This document shows positions 21,030-31,504 of a stretch of 64,000 nucleotides of DNA, piece by piece. Each line of letters begins with the position of its first letter. The first letter of the stretch is position 1. The notes under the pieces were generated by a model. That model was not told where the DNA came from and searched no databases. It saw only the letters and a program-made list of their open reading frames with translations. The DNA is from Asparagopsis taxiformis. Taxonomy: Eukaryota > Rhodophyta > Florideophyceae > Bonnemaisoniales > Bonnemaisoniaceae. The position numbers and the translations under genes are program-made. The stretch is taken from positions 32,607-96,606 of the forward strand of contig JALQPE010002583.1 in the NCBI GenBank assembly GCA_030407315.1, given 5' to 3'.

Positions 21030-21770
21030 AGACGATTTCGGACCCCGCGAAAAAGGCTGCAAAGTGGTCTGAAAGGGTTGGGGTGGTTCTAGGGAGCACT
21101 AAAACTTGTTTTAATTGCACTCAAAGCTTCTCGCTTGCGTGGAGGGGCTAGAAGAATTCATCGATTTTTGGTCATCAGATTCTCACAACTGGAGATGTGA
21201 TGGTCAAAATTGAACTTTGTCCGAATGATGTGCAAGTGGTCTGTAAGGGTTGGAGTGGCTCTAGGGAGTATGGAAAAGTGTTCTATGAGTTCGTAAAGCT
21301 GCTGGCTTGCGCATTAGGGCTGACAGAATGCAACGATTTTTGGTCACCAGATTCCCACAACTGGAGATGTGATGGCCAAAATTGAACTTTGGCAGAACGA
21401 AGTGCAAGTGGTCTGGGAGGGTTGGAGTGGGTCTGGGGAGTACTGTAACCGGTTTTATTCGCCCTGAAAGCTGGTGGCTTGCGAGGTAGAGCTTCCGGAG
21501 TTCACTAATTTTTGCTAGCCAGATTCTCACAACTGGAGATGTGATGGCCAAAATTGAACTTTGTCGGAACGAAGTGCAAGTGATCCGTTAGGGCTGGAGT
21601 GGCTCTAGGGAGTACGGAAAAGTGTTTTATGCGTCCGTAAAGCTGCTGACTTGCGTTGTAGGGATTCCAGAATGCATCGGTTTTTGATCACCAGACTCCC
21701 ACAACTGGAGATGTGATGGCCAAAATTGAACTTTGTAAGAACGAAGTGCAAATGTTCTGGATGCCTTCAA
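21030..21770 (+). repeat. Tandem repeat, 172-bp period
   Basis: The phrase CACAACTGGAGATGTGATGG occurs at 21184, 21356, 21528 and 21700, exactly 172 bp apart. The rest of the unit (CAAGTGGTCTG...GGGTTGGAGTGG, AAGCTGCTGGCTTGCG) repeats in register. About four units are present, each a few percent to 15% apart by eye. Confidence 0.9.
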
Positions 21771-22426
21771 GTGGCTTGGAAGCGTACTCTGGACAAGTTT
21801 TCGGACCTTGAAGAGGCTCAACTGCACAATGCTGATATCGAAATGAAACATCCATATAGTCCATTTTTAACTAGAACTGCTGGAATGGATTGCGTAGTCT
21901 ATAGAGGAGCAATGTAGTTATATAATAGAGCCAGAAGCATGCCTAAACAACCTATCTCTCATGTCTCTAGTTCTCCTTCATCATTCCAGTCTCCCTTCCT
22001 GTGACGCACTGCGCCTCTGGTGTCACTTCACACGCCCCTCCTGTGCATTAAATGCCTGTCTACCACTTCCATATTCTACTCATACCACCACCTTCATTTT
22101 ACCCCATGCCTACCATCCTATCCTTTACCTTCTGTCCTTCAATCCTAGGCTAACCTACTTCATAACCATCGATGTAAAGTGAATATCTAGATTCCTAGCT
22201 ACTTGAGAGTATAGTTTATTATAACCGGAAACGGACGGTTTTGTATAGTCAATGTGCTACACAGCACCAGGAGTAGATTTTGCGCATCGATAATCTATGC
22301 TTGATATTGGAGAGACCAGCTTCTTGTAGCCTCGGAAAATGTGCAGATAGTACCTTTCCAGAGGTCCTGGAGGTGTTCACACCAACTCTAGTCCATTTTA
22401 ACGAGTTTGAGTTTCGACCGCCAGCC

Positions 22427-22477
22427 TGCATTTTCTCACGACAGAGATTCTCAGAATCTCTGTCGTGAGAAAATGCA
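22427..22477. repeat. 51-bp perfect palindrome
   Basis: Two 24-base perfect arms (starting TGCATTTTCTCACGACAGAG) around a 3-base centre TCA. Only this tandem unit has it as a palindrome. The third unit has a single arm-like copy (CTGCCGTGAGAAAATG). Confidence 0.9.
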
Positions 22478-22681
22478 TTTTCCCACCACCATGGTGGTTG
22501 TAATTTTGCGTGCTCCTCTCGCAATACTGAACATTTTAGGTAGTTTAGGCCGGGTGAACAAGACAAAGATTGCTCTTCAAAGCCGCCCGAAGCCGTCGAA
22601 ACCATCCTTCCACAATGTTCCCGACTTCACAATTCCTATCTCACCCCTCCCAAGGTGAGAGAGGGACCAAGGTACCAGCCG

Positions 22682-23030
22682 CTTACAGCTGAGGCAGTTT
22701 ACCAGGGATGCTTACAGCAAAGTCATCGTTACGATGACTTTACTGTAAGAAAAGAAAACATTACAGTGGGCTAAGGATTTTACCGGGTGAAAAAATCACC
22801 AAGAATTTTTTACCGGGTAAAAAATCGTGGCTACTGTAATGAAACGTTTACTTACAGCAAAGTCATCGTTACGATGACTTTGCTGTAAGAAAAGGAAACA
22901 TTACAGTGGGCGAAGAATTTTTACCGGGTAAAAAATCGTGCCTGCTGTAATGTTTTCTTTTCTTACAGCAAAGTCATCGCAACGATGACTTTGCTGTCAG
23001 CACCCGTGGTAAACGGCCTCAGCTGTAAGC
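22682..23030. mobile_element. Modular foldback element M2
   Basis: Outer ends GCTTACAGCTGAGGCAGTTT and its inverted, slightly diverged partner GGTAAACGGCCTCAGCTGTA. Inside are three AAAGTCATCG/CGATGACTTT palindromes alternating with TTTTACCGGGTAAAA modules. The larger size comes from an extra palindrome-plus-ACCGGGT module. Confidence 0.8.
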
Positions 23031-23717
23031 GGTCTTGCTTCACCCTCTCTCTCATGTATCTTATCCTGCTTTATCCCAGCCTATCCCAACCTCCCTTCCT
23101 GTGTCGACTCCGGCGTCACTCCAGCCGACCCTTCGGTGAGTGGAATCCTTGTCTACCACCGCCACAGTCTACTCATACTATCCCCTTCATGTTGCTGCGT
23201 AGCTACCCTCCCATCCTTCCTGATAGTCCTACAATCCTAGGCTTGCCTACTTACCAACTATATTAGTATAGAAGACAGCTAGATTCCTAGTAGCACAAAT
23301 CTATAGTGTGCTAAAAAGGGCAATTTGGTGTGGCCACTGTGCCACATGGCACCAGGAATAGAATCTGGCCACGGATACTCTATGCTTGATCTCAGAGAGG
23401 ACAGCTTCGCCCATGCTCTGAAAACGTGCTGTCAGTACCTTTCCAGACGTCGTGAAGGTGCTCACACCAGCTCTAGTTCATTTTAGGGAGGTTGAGTTTC
23501 GACAGTCAGAATTTCACTGTTGACAAAATTGTGTTTCAAGTTTTGTGCACTCCTGCCGCTGTACCAGGCAGGGTACCCCGCACAGATTAGGTGAGCACGA
23601 CGCAGAGTGCTCCCCAACGCCGCCAATAGCCGTTCAAACCATCCCTTTGCCATGTTTTCCGGCTTCACAATTCCTTGCTCACCCTTCCCAAGGTGAGGTA
23701 GGGACCAGGCTCCCAGC

Positions 23718-23933
23718 CGCTTACAGCTGAGGCAGTTTACCAGGGATGCTTACAGCAAAGTCATCGTTACGATGACTTTGCTGTAAGAAAACGTTTTCAT
23801 TACAGTGGCCGAAGAACTTTTTACCGGGTAAAGAAACCATGGCTACTGTAATGATTTGTTTCCTTACAGCAAAGTCATCGTAACGATGAATTTGCTGTAA
23901 GCATCCCTAGTAAACTGCTCCATCTGTAAGCCG
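23718..23933. mobile_element. Modular foldback element M3
   Basis: Shorter relative of M2, with two AAAGTCATCG palindromes and one TTTTTACCGGGTAAA module between GCTTACAGCTGAGG-type ends. Confidence 0.8.
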
Positions 23934-24271
23934 TTGGTCTCAACCCTCGCTCTCATGTCTGTTGTCCTCCATCATCTCCACCTCCCTTCGCCCTGCGCAC
24001 CGCGTCTCTAGTGTCACTCTGCCCGCCCCTTTGGTGCATGAAATACTTCTCTACCACTGCCATAGTCTTCACATACTACTGCCTCTATACTTCTGCATGC
24101 CTACCCTTCCTTCTTCCTCTCCCGTGCTAGGCCCAGAGCATATCCTACTTCCTGAAAATCACTGTACAGTGAGGAAGTAGAATACTAAGCAGATCACTAG
24201 AGTACACTGCAAATGTAAGGAGCTATGGTTGGTGTGGTACCCAGCACCCTACCTCCTTCATGAGTAAGCTT

Positions 24272-24310
24272 TGGTCGCAGAATTCTGCGACCATAGCGGT
24301 TAACCGCTAT
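24272..24310. repeat. Two adjacent perfect palindromes
   Basis: TGGTCGCAGAATTCTGCGAC plus CA (22 bp), followed by ATAGCGGTTAACCGCTAT (18 bp), sharing a base at 24293. Confidence 0.9.
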
Positions 24311-24647
24311 GCTAGATTTCGGTGAGGAAAGCCCCCCGCATGCTCAGGAAAACTTCTGATAGTACCTTTCCAGCGGTCTGGGATGTACTCCAGACCTTTT
24401 CTAGCTCTTTTCAGCGAGGTCGGATATCGGCCGTCCGAGTCTCTGCCGTGAGAAAATGGTGGCACAAATTTTGTGCACTCTTGCTGCGATATCATGTATT
24501 GCAGCCAGCTCAGACCCGGTTGAGCGTAACGCAGACTGCTCCCCAGAGCCGTCAACACCCGTCCAAACCAACCGCTCGCGATGTTCCCGACTTCACACTT
24601 CCCTTCCTATCCTTCCCAAGGTGGGAGAGTGACTAAACTCCCAACCG

Positions 24648-25147
24648 CTTACAGCAGAAGCAGTCTAGAATAGATGCTTACAGCAAAGTCATCGTTACGA
24701 TGACTTTGCTGTAAGGAAACGTCTCCATTACAGTGGCCGAAGAATATTTTACCGGGTAAAAATTGTGGCTGCTGTAATGATTTGTTTCCTTACAGCAAAG
24801 TCATCGTAACGATGGCTTTTCTGTAAGGAACCGTTGCCATTACAGTGACTGAAGAATTTTTACCGGGTAAAAATCACCAAGAATTTTTTTATCGGGTAAA
24901 AATCGTGGCTGCTGTAATGATTTGTTTCCTTACAGCAAAGTCATCGTAACGATGACTTTTCTGTAAGGAAACGTTGCCATTACATTGGCGGCAGAATTTT
25001 TACCGGGTAAAAAATCACCAAGAATTTTTATACGGGGTAAGAAAATCGTGACTGTTGTAATGATCTGTTGCCTCACAGCAAAGTCATAGCTACGATCGCT
25101 ACCATGAATTTTCTGTCAGCGCTCCGTCGAAACTGCCACTGCTGTAA
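24648..25147. mobile_element. Modular foldback element M4
   Basis: Longest copy, with four AAAGTCATCG-type palindromes (the last degenerate) and several ACCGGGTAAA modules. The ends are decayed, starting GCTTACAGCAGAAGC. Confidence 0.75.
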
Positions 25148-25152
25148 TTACA

Positions 25153-25187
25153 GAGAATGAGGAAGGCTTAAGCCTTCCTCATTCTCT
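25153..25187. repeat. ~34-bp perfect palindrome
   Basis: GAGAATGAGGAAGGCTT and its complement meet without a spacer. It marks the right edge of the palindrome-rich block. Confidence 0.85.
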
Positions 25188-25318
25188 CAATGTTGCAGAC
25201 GAAGACGACTGCGTCATTACGCTCATCGCCTTCTTGTTCTATTCCAGTACCGCCCGCCATCGTTTCCTCTCTTGCTCATAAGGAACTTAGTATTTTATAT
25301 CTCCTGCGATACAATACT

Positions 25319-26200
25319 TCACTCTCCAGCTGGAAGGAATGCATAAAGGCAACTTCTCAAATTGTTTTTCAGCAGATGTGCCGTCTGAAAGGGAGTTTTC
25401 TCGCTCATCAGTGAAAAGTAGTACTTCTTCTCCAGTCGTTCGTTTCCCTGCATTGAATCTCCTATTCTTTTCCCGGGGAGGCTCAGTCTCATTTGTTTAT
25501 CAGGCATACCGGGTTCAGAGCATCTTGGGTTATCTTTTTCGCTTCTTATCCAACCTGGACTTGTTTTCATCGCTTCCACCAGAACTCCTGCTTCTTCCCG
25601 ATTTATCCTCGTCCACTTCAGCATCTTCATTTCCTTCCTTATCCGGGCTAGTGCTGTTAATTTCTGGCGTCCTGATTCGAAGTTTCAGTATCACAGAGCG
25701 GTTCTGCACAACTTCAACATGGTCTCCTTTTCCAGCCGGGTCTATGTCCATGCGACCACTATTGTCCAAGTTGATTTCCACGCTTTGCGTATCGCTTCTA
25801 TGTTTCCTTCCCTTAGGACGATCTTCTCTGACAATCCTTCCCGGAGAGTTATCCCTAGCACGACGCTCCTGTTCTTTTTGGAGCACAGCAAAACGTTTAG
25901 CAGGACGTTTCTGTTCTCCGACTCTTGCTGCAGCAAGACAGTCTGCTGCTTCTTTTGAGGTTCTGAGAGGTGCCTCTTCTACCGCTTCAGCAACAGCAGG
26001 ATCAACTCTTCAGCCACGACAATTGGAGTGATTTCCTGTTCTTGCTCCACAAGAGCAGAAACTTCCTGTTCTACTTCTGCGACAATAGATTCTTACTCTT
26101 TTCCTTTTTGCACCAACAACAGCTGCTTGTTCTATTTCTCTGGGGGTCATACGACTCCGTTCTCTTTCCTCTTCGGCCTTGGTAAGATGAATTTCCTTTG
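25319..26200 (-). pseudogene. Hydrophilic coiled-coil-like protein, broken
   Basis: Read on the minus strand, overlapping frames give a coherent charged protein. It starts near MTPREIEQAAVVGAKRKR, continues through EAVEEAPLRTSKEAADCLAA, RFAVLQKEQERRARDNSPGR and MDIDPAGKGDHVEVVQNRSV, and ends in a Lys/Ser/Asp-rich tail. At least two frameshifts are needed. Composition suggests a disordered nuclear or element-encoded protein. No domain is recognised. Confidence 0.4.
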
Positions 26201-26453
26201 CCCCTGTGGGGGTTAAGGCACAACTTGGGAGAAGGTGTTCCGGTCGAAGGTACCTCCGAATCCCTGAGGTGGGGAGCGGAGGGTAGTTTATATAGACTAG
26301 GAGGTAGCTCTAGGAGGGGTAGAATGAAGGGTAACTACGAGGAGCTACGAGGAGTAGGCATCGGGAGATCAACCAATAGGAGAGGAGAATGGGAGATATT
26401 GTTGGTGGTGGCGGATCTGGAAACGGTCATAAGGAGAGTGTGACAGGGAGGGC

Positions 26454-26514
26454 CACGTGTAAGAGTCCAGCAATGTAACACGTGTAAGAGTCCAGCAATG
26501 TAACACGTGTAAGA
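26454..26514 (+). repeat. 25-bp tandem repeat
   Basis: CACGTGTAAGAGTCCAGCAA plus TGTAA occurs at 26454 and 26479, with a third partial copy at 26504. Confidence 0.9.
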
Positions 26515-26579
26515 TGTCGGCAGGAACCCCTGACACGTGGAAACCTGGAGCCGGGCGCGACCGGGCCCCGCAGGGCGGC

Positions 26580-26890
26580 TTACAGTGTATGCTTACATTT
26601 CTTACATGTAAGCTTACAGTTGAAATTTCATTGAAAAACGAGGTTTCCGTCAGTTACAGTTGTAAGTTACCTGTCATACGGGCGTATGTGTGTAAGTAAC
26701 CCTGTAAGTGGGGCGAAAGTGGCTGAAAAAGCCATGTAATCTTGTAAGTAACCGTGTCAGTCACATGACAGGTGTTGTAAGTGTATCATAACATGTAAGT
26801 AGCCTGCTCAAGTGTCTCCTAGGTGGTGTAAGCTATGTGGAAAGCTGTAAGTAGCCTCGTAGGAGTGGTTACTGTAAGCTTCCCTTGTAG
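26580..26890. repeat. TGTAAG/CTTACA cluster
   Basis: More than ten copies of TGTAAG or its complement, mostly as TGTAAGTARCC-like phrases (for example TCTTGTAAGTAACCGTG, CTGTAAGTAGCC), in 300 bp. It resembles subterminal repeats of a DNA transposon end. The matching end was not found. Confidence 0.55.
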
Positions 26891-26964
26891 TTGGGAGCTT
26901 TGGTCTCTGTGGAATGTTACTATCTTATTGGTTGGTCGGGGTATGGTGTTATAAGAACAGGAAT

Positions 26965-27388
26965 CTAGTGTTTACCATGAGGTCTAGAGGGCTGATCCCT
27001 GACAGCCCCCGTAGCATATTCCAGTTTGTCATAAAATCTGTTTGTAAACATCCCGTTCCTGGTTCTCATACTTCTTCTGTCTATCACGTCGTCATGAAAC
27101 TCAACAAGGACGAATAAAATGCGCTGTTCAATGCGATGATCAGTATCCCCGACCCCTTTCGAGTTTTCTGCTACCAAATCTGTTCGCACGAATTGCTCCA
27201 TCGTTGCAGACTTCTTCAACCACTTGTGAACGACTTCTGACATTCACTTTGCGAGGATCAACTTGCATTTCAGGCGAACTGTACTGGGAAGTAGAGATCA
27301 TTGTCTCGCTAGCTGAGGGAGAATTAATCTTCTCCACTACTTCTCTGCCACTACTTTCAACCCTTATAAAACCTTTCCAGGGTTTCAT
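26965..27388 (-). CDS. Hypothetical protein, low support
   Basis: Two minus-strand frames (27140-27388, 26965-27243) could join through a frameshift at NVRS/SEVVHKWLKK into about 140 residues with VRTDLVAENSKGVGD and RILFVLVEFHDDVIDRRS. The continuous hydrophilic and hydrophobic pattern supports a decayed gene. The identity is unknown. Confidence 0.25.
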
Positions 27389-28382
27389 TCGATCAGATGA
27401 ACTGGTTCACCACAATTATTTGTCCTATGTTTATTACTTTCTGCTGAATTATTGTTATTGCTATTTTATCCGGGCTGGACCTACTCAAAATGGTTTTGCT
27501 TGTATCGCATTCCCTCAAGACAAACCTGTCAAAGACGTATCCATTTCCGTTTATTACGCAGTGATGCTCCAAAAACTAATACTGAATCTGATTTTCTCAT
27601 ACATGTCGTTCCTACTCGTATACTATACTATATTCTCGGCCCTATTCACAATGTGAAAACACGATCTCTCGTTTAATCGTACTCGGTGTGATATCTTAAA
27701 TTAGCATACATTTATTTATTAAAATGCAGATTCACTGCTCGCTTGCAACATGAAAATCATAAATTTTTTTCCACACCGCTTTTTCCTAACCGCCACCATC
27801 TACGTGGCCCACTTTGACTGCCTGCCAAGTGTGCTCGGAGCATACAATGACGTCATCGATATATACAATCCACATCATCACTGGAAGCGCGGACTCCTCG
27901 TCCAGGAAAGTGCGCCATTTTTCTTACTCTTCACCTCCCCCTTTCCTGTAGGCCCCATATGCTAGTGTTTTTCCTATATTTCTGTAGTGATGACGTCATT
28001 CTAGACCATAAAAGGCGGTCGAAGATACGATCATGTGCGCCTCTTCTGCCAGATCATGTGCTTCCAAGCATAATTCGCACTCTAGCCATCGTTTTACTGG
28101 GCCTCCCATCCCACCGCTCTGTTTCAAAATTATCCCTCTATTGTTCTCCTACACGTCTTTTCCGCCCGTAGAGTACTACTTAAACGACAGATTCTGGAAA
28201 TCCCTGTTTCCATCTCCATATCCGTCGGAAAACGAAGCAACAAAAATTATGGTCTGGAAGCGGTATAGATGGAACGTCACCAAATTTCACGCCACTAACC
28301 CAGTATTCTATTCGTTTTCTCAGGTTTCCAGTCGGTGAGTTTTCCACTTCTCCTTTCATTTCTCTTTCTCTCTTCCCACTTC
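27389..28382. other. No supported gene
   Basis: AT-rich, with scattered short frames and several TGACGTCAT-like motifs (27849, 27990). It forms the left flank of the large element. Confidence 0.4.
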
Positions 28383-29773
28383 AACACTGATTTGGTGTAT
28401 TTCGGGTGAAAATTATTTTAATCGGGGAAATTCTAAAATTGGTCAAGCATGTTGAGCATCATATCGCCGGAAAGTTGCATTGCCGCATATTGCAGTGGTA
28501 GTCATCTTATGTGTCCCGGACAAAAATTTGTCAAGGTATCACTGTTTCCGTTATATGTGCTTGACTGGCAGTGATTTCCAATATTTTTGTATTAATTTGG
28601 ATTGTAAATTATTTATTTGATGCAAGAAGTTTTGTAAAATTTGATGCAAGAATGACATATCATATCCTGGTGCAATCATGCTAGCCGCTGGATTTGAGCA
28701 GTCACTCTTGCATTTGAATCATCGAACGACGGTTGAGCTGGTGTCAATAAGTCGAATTGCTGCTGAAGGTATCGATTCTGGCTTGTTCCGTCCCTCCCAC
28801 TTCATGTGCTCTGTGCTCTCCATGTTGAAAACGTATACACACATTCATGCATTGTTTGCCTCTGTCTACTTGCAACGCCAACACGACTTGGTCCAACGAT
28901 GCGATGCGATTCAATGTCGCAGTAGCCCAAGTTGTCGCTTGCAACACGCCAACCAGCAACGACGTCTCGTTCCATCGCAGCTCTTCGACACAATGGAGAC
29001 CAACGAATTGATAGAAATTGCTCTTCTGCTCGCGCTCATCTTCCTTCTCTACCTCGCCAATTTCCTCGCCGACATCGGCACCTTTGACGAAATCCAGGTG
29101 CTACGTGGCCTATTGCAACCCATCCTCGTCGCAGTATCCCAACAGCGCGCCGCGCAACCGAGTCTGTCGCCCGTCATGCTGCAAATCGCGCAGCAGGTGT
29201 GCGGCCACGGCGTGGAGGAAGGCGCCGACAGCATATTGGGCACCGATCGTCACGAGATTCAACGCGTGCGTTGCGTCGCGTCGCGTTCGCCGCGGCGAAA
29301 TGATAGGCATCTACTACGCGTCCGTGCATCCATTAATGAAGAACTGCGCCGCATTACAGGGCGTCGTGATCGACGTCGGGGAGCATCGCGTTTCAGAGGC
29401 GTCACGGGCAGAGTGGGCGAAGCGACTCGCCAGAAAGAACGCTGATTTATCAGTCCAAATCGTATCAATACCGGACATGCTGCAGATTGCGTCGAGATTT
29501 CACGGCCCTATGTCCGAGGAAATCGCCCACTGGAGGGTGTATAGAAAGTTGATCTGGAGATTACGCACGACAGGCGAGCGGTATACGCCGCATCCCATGC
29601 AGATCATGGAGTCCACATCCGTTCGCAAAAAGCGTGTCGTTTCCTTGATATCTGTCGCAGGCGAGATTCAGGTGACGACTTTGTGACCGTCGTACATACG
29701 TATCATCTTCGTGATACTTGCTGCCATTTGCACGCGATAAGCTGTCCGAAAGACATGTCATCGGTGATAAACT
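28383..29773 (+). repeat. Left 1391-bp terminal inverted repeat
   Basis: Inverse copy of 39568-40958. The edges are sharp on both sides: the inner edge is at GTGATAAACT, after which the copies read TTGCAAATCC and GGGCAAATTGG. Confidence 0.92.
28993..29686 (+). pseudogene. Repeat-borne membrane-anchored protein, left copy
   Basis: Starting at METNELIEIA, a strong transmembrane helix (ALLLALIFLLYLANFLADI) is followed by a soluble helical region (FDEIQVLRGLLQPILVA). After a frameshift near 29240 comes GEMIGIYYASVHPLMKNC, then VSIPDMLQIASRFHGPMSEEIAHW and a basic tail ending at 29686. The sequence is GC-rich, unlike the AT-rich outer part of the repeat. The frameshift is present in both copies, so it predates the duplication, or the two frames are separate products. 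The family is not recognised. The longer ATG at 28678 is possible but adds a low-complexity leader. Confidence 0.5.
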
Positions 29774-30697
29774 TTGCAAATCCATCGTTTTCCCCACAGT
29801 CAGCGCTCTGGTCGTGTAGCAAACTCAGTCCGGCCAATTTCCGCCGATCCTCGTCCCTGATAGCTGTAACTGCTGTGTCGAAACCAGGGTATTGGAAAAA
29901 CACAAAACTAAGCCGCTCCTGATCCGTGAGTATCACCCGATGCAAAGGAGTCCGCAGACGTCCGCTCGTAAATAGACTTAGAAAGTCAGAGCAATTCACA
30001 ACCATAGTATCCTCCATGGGCGGCACATCATGCCATTCATCTTGCACACAGATTTGCAGTGCCGATTTGCTACCAGTTTTCTGTGCCATAAGCGTCGCGA
30101 ATCCCCAACCCGTATGTGCAGAAGACCCAGTCATATGTTTCTCAGCACTCTCCGTCCTGTGGTAATGGAACGGTCGTAGTAGAGATATCGACTCCCCTTG
30201 ACGACAGAGTGTTCGTAAATCTGCTATTGGCCTCGGATCATCCGTCCATGTCGTCATGATTGCGTCTACGAGGACAAGCATAACTCTGTTCATGAAAGAA
30301 AGTAATGCATCAAAACTGTTCTTCATGAGCATATCTGGTGTAGATCGTTTCCAAAACGGCCATACATTTTCTGATTCCAGCGCGTTTTGTGGAGTGCATC
30401 CTCCATTGCTCCAGTCGTACGACCAGCTGAAAGCTTCTATCCATTCGATTGTTTGCGCCCTTGATTCACAAGCTGTCTTGATGTAGCCTCTTGTGACACC
30501 AGCGGCAAGTCCTTTTAAAGCCGCTGACTGTTTCTCCTGGAGAGGTCGTTGGAAAAAGGATGTGCCTCTGAGAATGCAGGAGCGACAAATTGTTGAAGAA
30601 GGCAACGAATTTCCCCGCCAAACTTGAGATAGGCAATTCCGGAGATTTGGAATGCAGAGAACACTTTGGTGGATGAGTTCTCACACAGATAACTCAC
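29703..30697 (-). pseudogene. 2OG-Fe(II) oxygenase-like protein with HxG instead of HxD
   Basis: Related to the isopenicillin N synthase superfamily (Fe(II)/2-oxoglutarate oxygenases). A start near 30697 gives FQISGIAYLKFGGEI, the usual N-terminal strand. A frameshift near 30555 leads to the long frame to 29703 with GYIKTACESRAQTIEWIEAF, SLLRPFHYH, SSAHTGWGFATLMAQ, a PPMEDTMVVNCSDFLSLFTSGRLRTPLHRVI core and RLSFVFFQYPGFD. The distal His (LHRV) and the RxS for 2-oxoglutarate are in place. The proximal triad reads H-T-G where family members have H-x-D; GGT for GAT would be a single-base change. The 3-prime end runs about 70 bp into the left inverted repeat. It is either an inactive copy or a halogenase-like active site. 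Confidence 0.7.
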
Positions 30698-30926
30698 TTA
30701 ATTTGTTCTCTACTCTGGACAGCTCATTTCTTAGTTTTAGTAGCGAAGCAAGCTTATCAATCTGATCCTGATTCAGCTCCTTCCCTTCCTTTCGACTGTT
30801 TTCCAACAATTCAATCGTTTGAAGCTTCTTCTTCAGCTTCTTAATTTTCTTTCCAGCAACCTCCACAGAGTCGATATCATCGACGCTAGTAGTTGACAGT
30901 TCGACCTTTGGCGGCACGCCATTCAT
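30681..30926 (-). CDS. Small coiled-coil protein, eIF2A/PYM-tail-like
   Basis: About 81 residues if the start is MNGVPPKVEL at 30926; the longer frame begins at 30962. The core KKIKKLKKKLQTIELLENSRKEGKELNQDQIDKL, split by charged residues, matches the helical pattern seen at the C-terminus of eIF2A and in PYM (KLKKKL-IE-L---GK-LN-DQ--K). The match is by eye only. The minus ATG at 30924-30926 overlaps the plus ATG at 30925-30927 of the DnaJ-type gene, sharing CATG, so the two genes are head-to-head. Its 3-prime end overlaps the start of the oxygenase gene by a few codons. Confidence 0.45.
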   Translation of the reverse strand: MNGVPPKVELSTTSVDDIDSVEVAGKKIKKLKKKLQTIELLENSRKEGKELNQDQIDKLASLLKLRNELSRVENKLSELSV

Positions 30927-31328
30927 GGTCGTAGACCAGACAGCCGTCATCACACTCGCCACTATGGCCGTCAGTAGTGGCGGCGGGATCGGACTCGTGG
31001 CATGGACCGAGAACCATGGGAAGCGAACTGAACGACGTCAAAATGTTCAAATCTGCGTCGAATGTCTGGGTGAGACAGTCGTGCCGTGTAATCTGTGCAA
31101 TGCTACCGGTAAGGATCCTCTGAATGAGGCCAACGTGTGCTCCTACTGCAACGGCAAGGGGCATGTGCAATGATTTAATTGCAACGGAACTGGCATACAG
31201 CCGCGTTTTCTTGATAGGTTGGTTTCATCTTTTCCACTCTGTTCAAACCGCGATTTTGCCGATGCACTAACCGCCACTTTTCTTTCATTATCTCCCGCAG
31301 ATTATCACCCGACGACTTTAAGGATTAA
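30925..31328 (+). CDS. DnaJ-type zinc-finger protein, one intron, in-frame TGA
   Basis: Membrane-anchored cysteine-rich protein of the DnaJ central-domain type, common in plastid-bearing eukaryotes and thought to act as a chaperone or thiol-dependent assembly factor. An N-terminal hydrophobic segment (VITLATMAVSSGGGIGLVAW) is followed by CVEC, CNLCNATG, CSYCNGKG and, after TGA at 31171-31173, FNCNGTGIQPRFLDR. The fourth repeat expects CxxC, so TGA stands where a Cys codon (TGC/TGT) would be. An intron at 31218-31300 (GTTGGT...CCCGCAG, with a CTAAC branch-like site near 31267) restores the frame to LSPDDFKD and TAA. It is the clearest intron in the window. Confidence 0.7.
31218..31300 (+). other. 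83-nt spliceosomal intron
   Basis: GT...AG ends, a pyrimidine-rich 3-prime end and TGCACTAAC about 30 bases before the acceptor. Removing it joins CTTGATAG to ATTATCACC in frame and produces a plausible short C-terminus. Confidence 0.75.
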
Positions 31329-31504
31329 CACAGACGGGCAAGCACCGTGGCAAATTCCAGTGCAGTGATGTAGATAATGAGCTTTACAATATATTGTACC
31401 TGCACTACACCTTGGAAGCAGCTCCCTTCTTCCTCTTCGACAACATGGATTGCTACTGCTGAAACCATAAGGGGTCCTCCATTTCCGCGCGTCTCCTCTC
31501 CTCA

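Larger units (their letters stand above)
21955..25187 (+). repeat. Three ~0.9-1.2 kb tandem units with inserted foldback elements
   Basis: Units start near 21955, 23036 and 23946, each with CTCTCATGT plus a pyrimidine-rich lead. Each then has a GTCACT-CACACGCC-like segment, GCTTGAT..GGAGAG.ACAGCTTC, CCTTTCCAG..GT, and AAAATTTTGTGCACTC or close relatives. Each ends with a foldback element (M2, M3, M4). No gene is supported. Extra perfect palindromes sit at 22427-22477, 24272-24293, 24293-24310 and 25153-25187. Confidence 0.75.
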
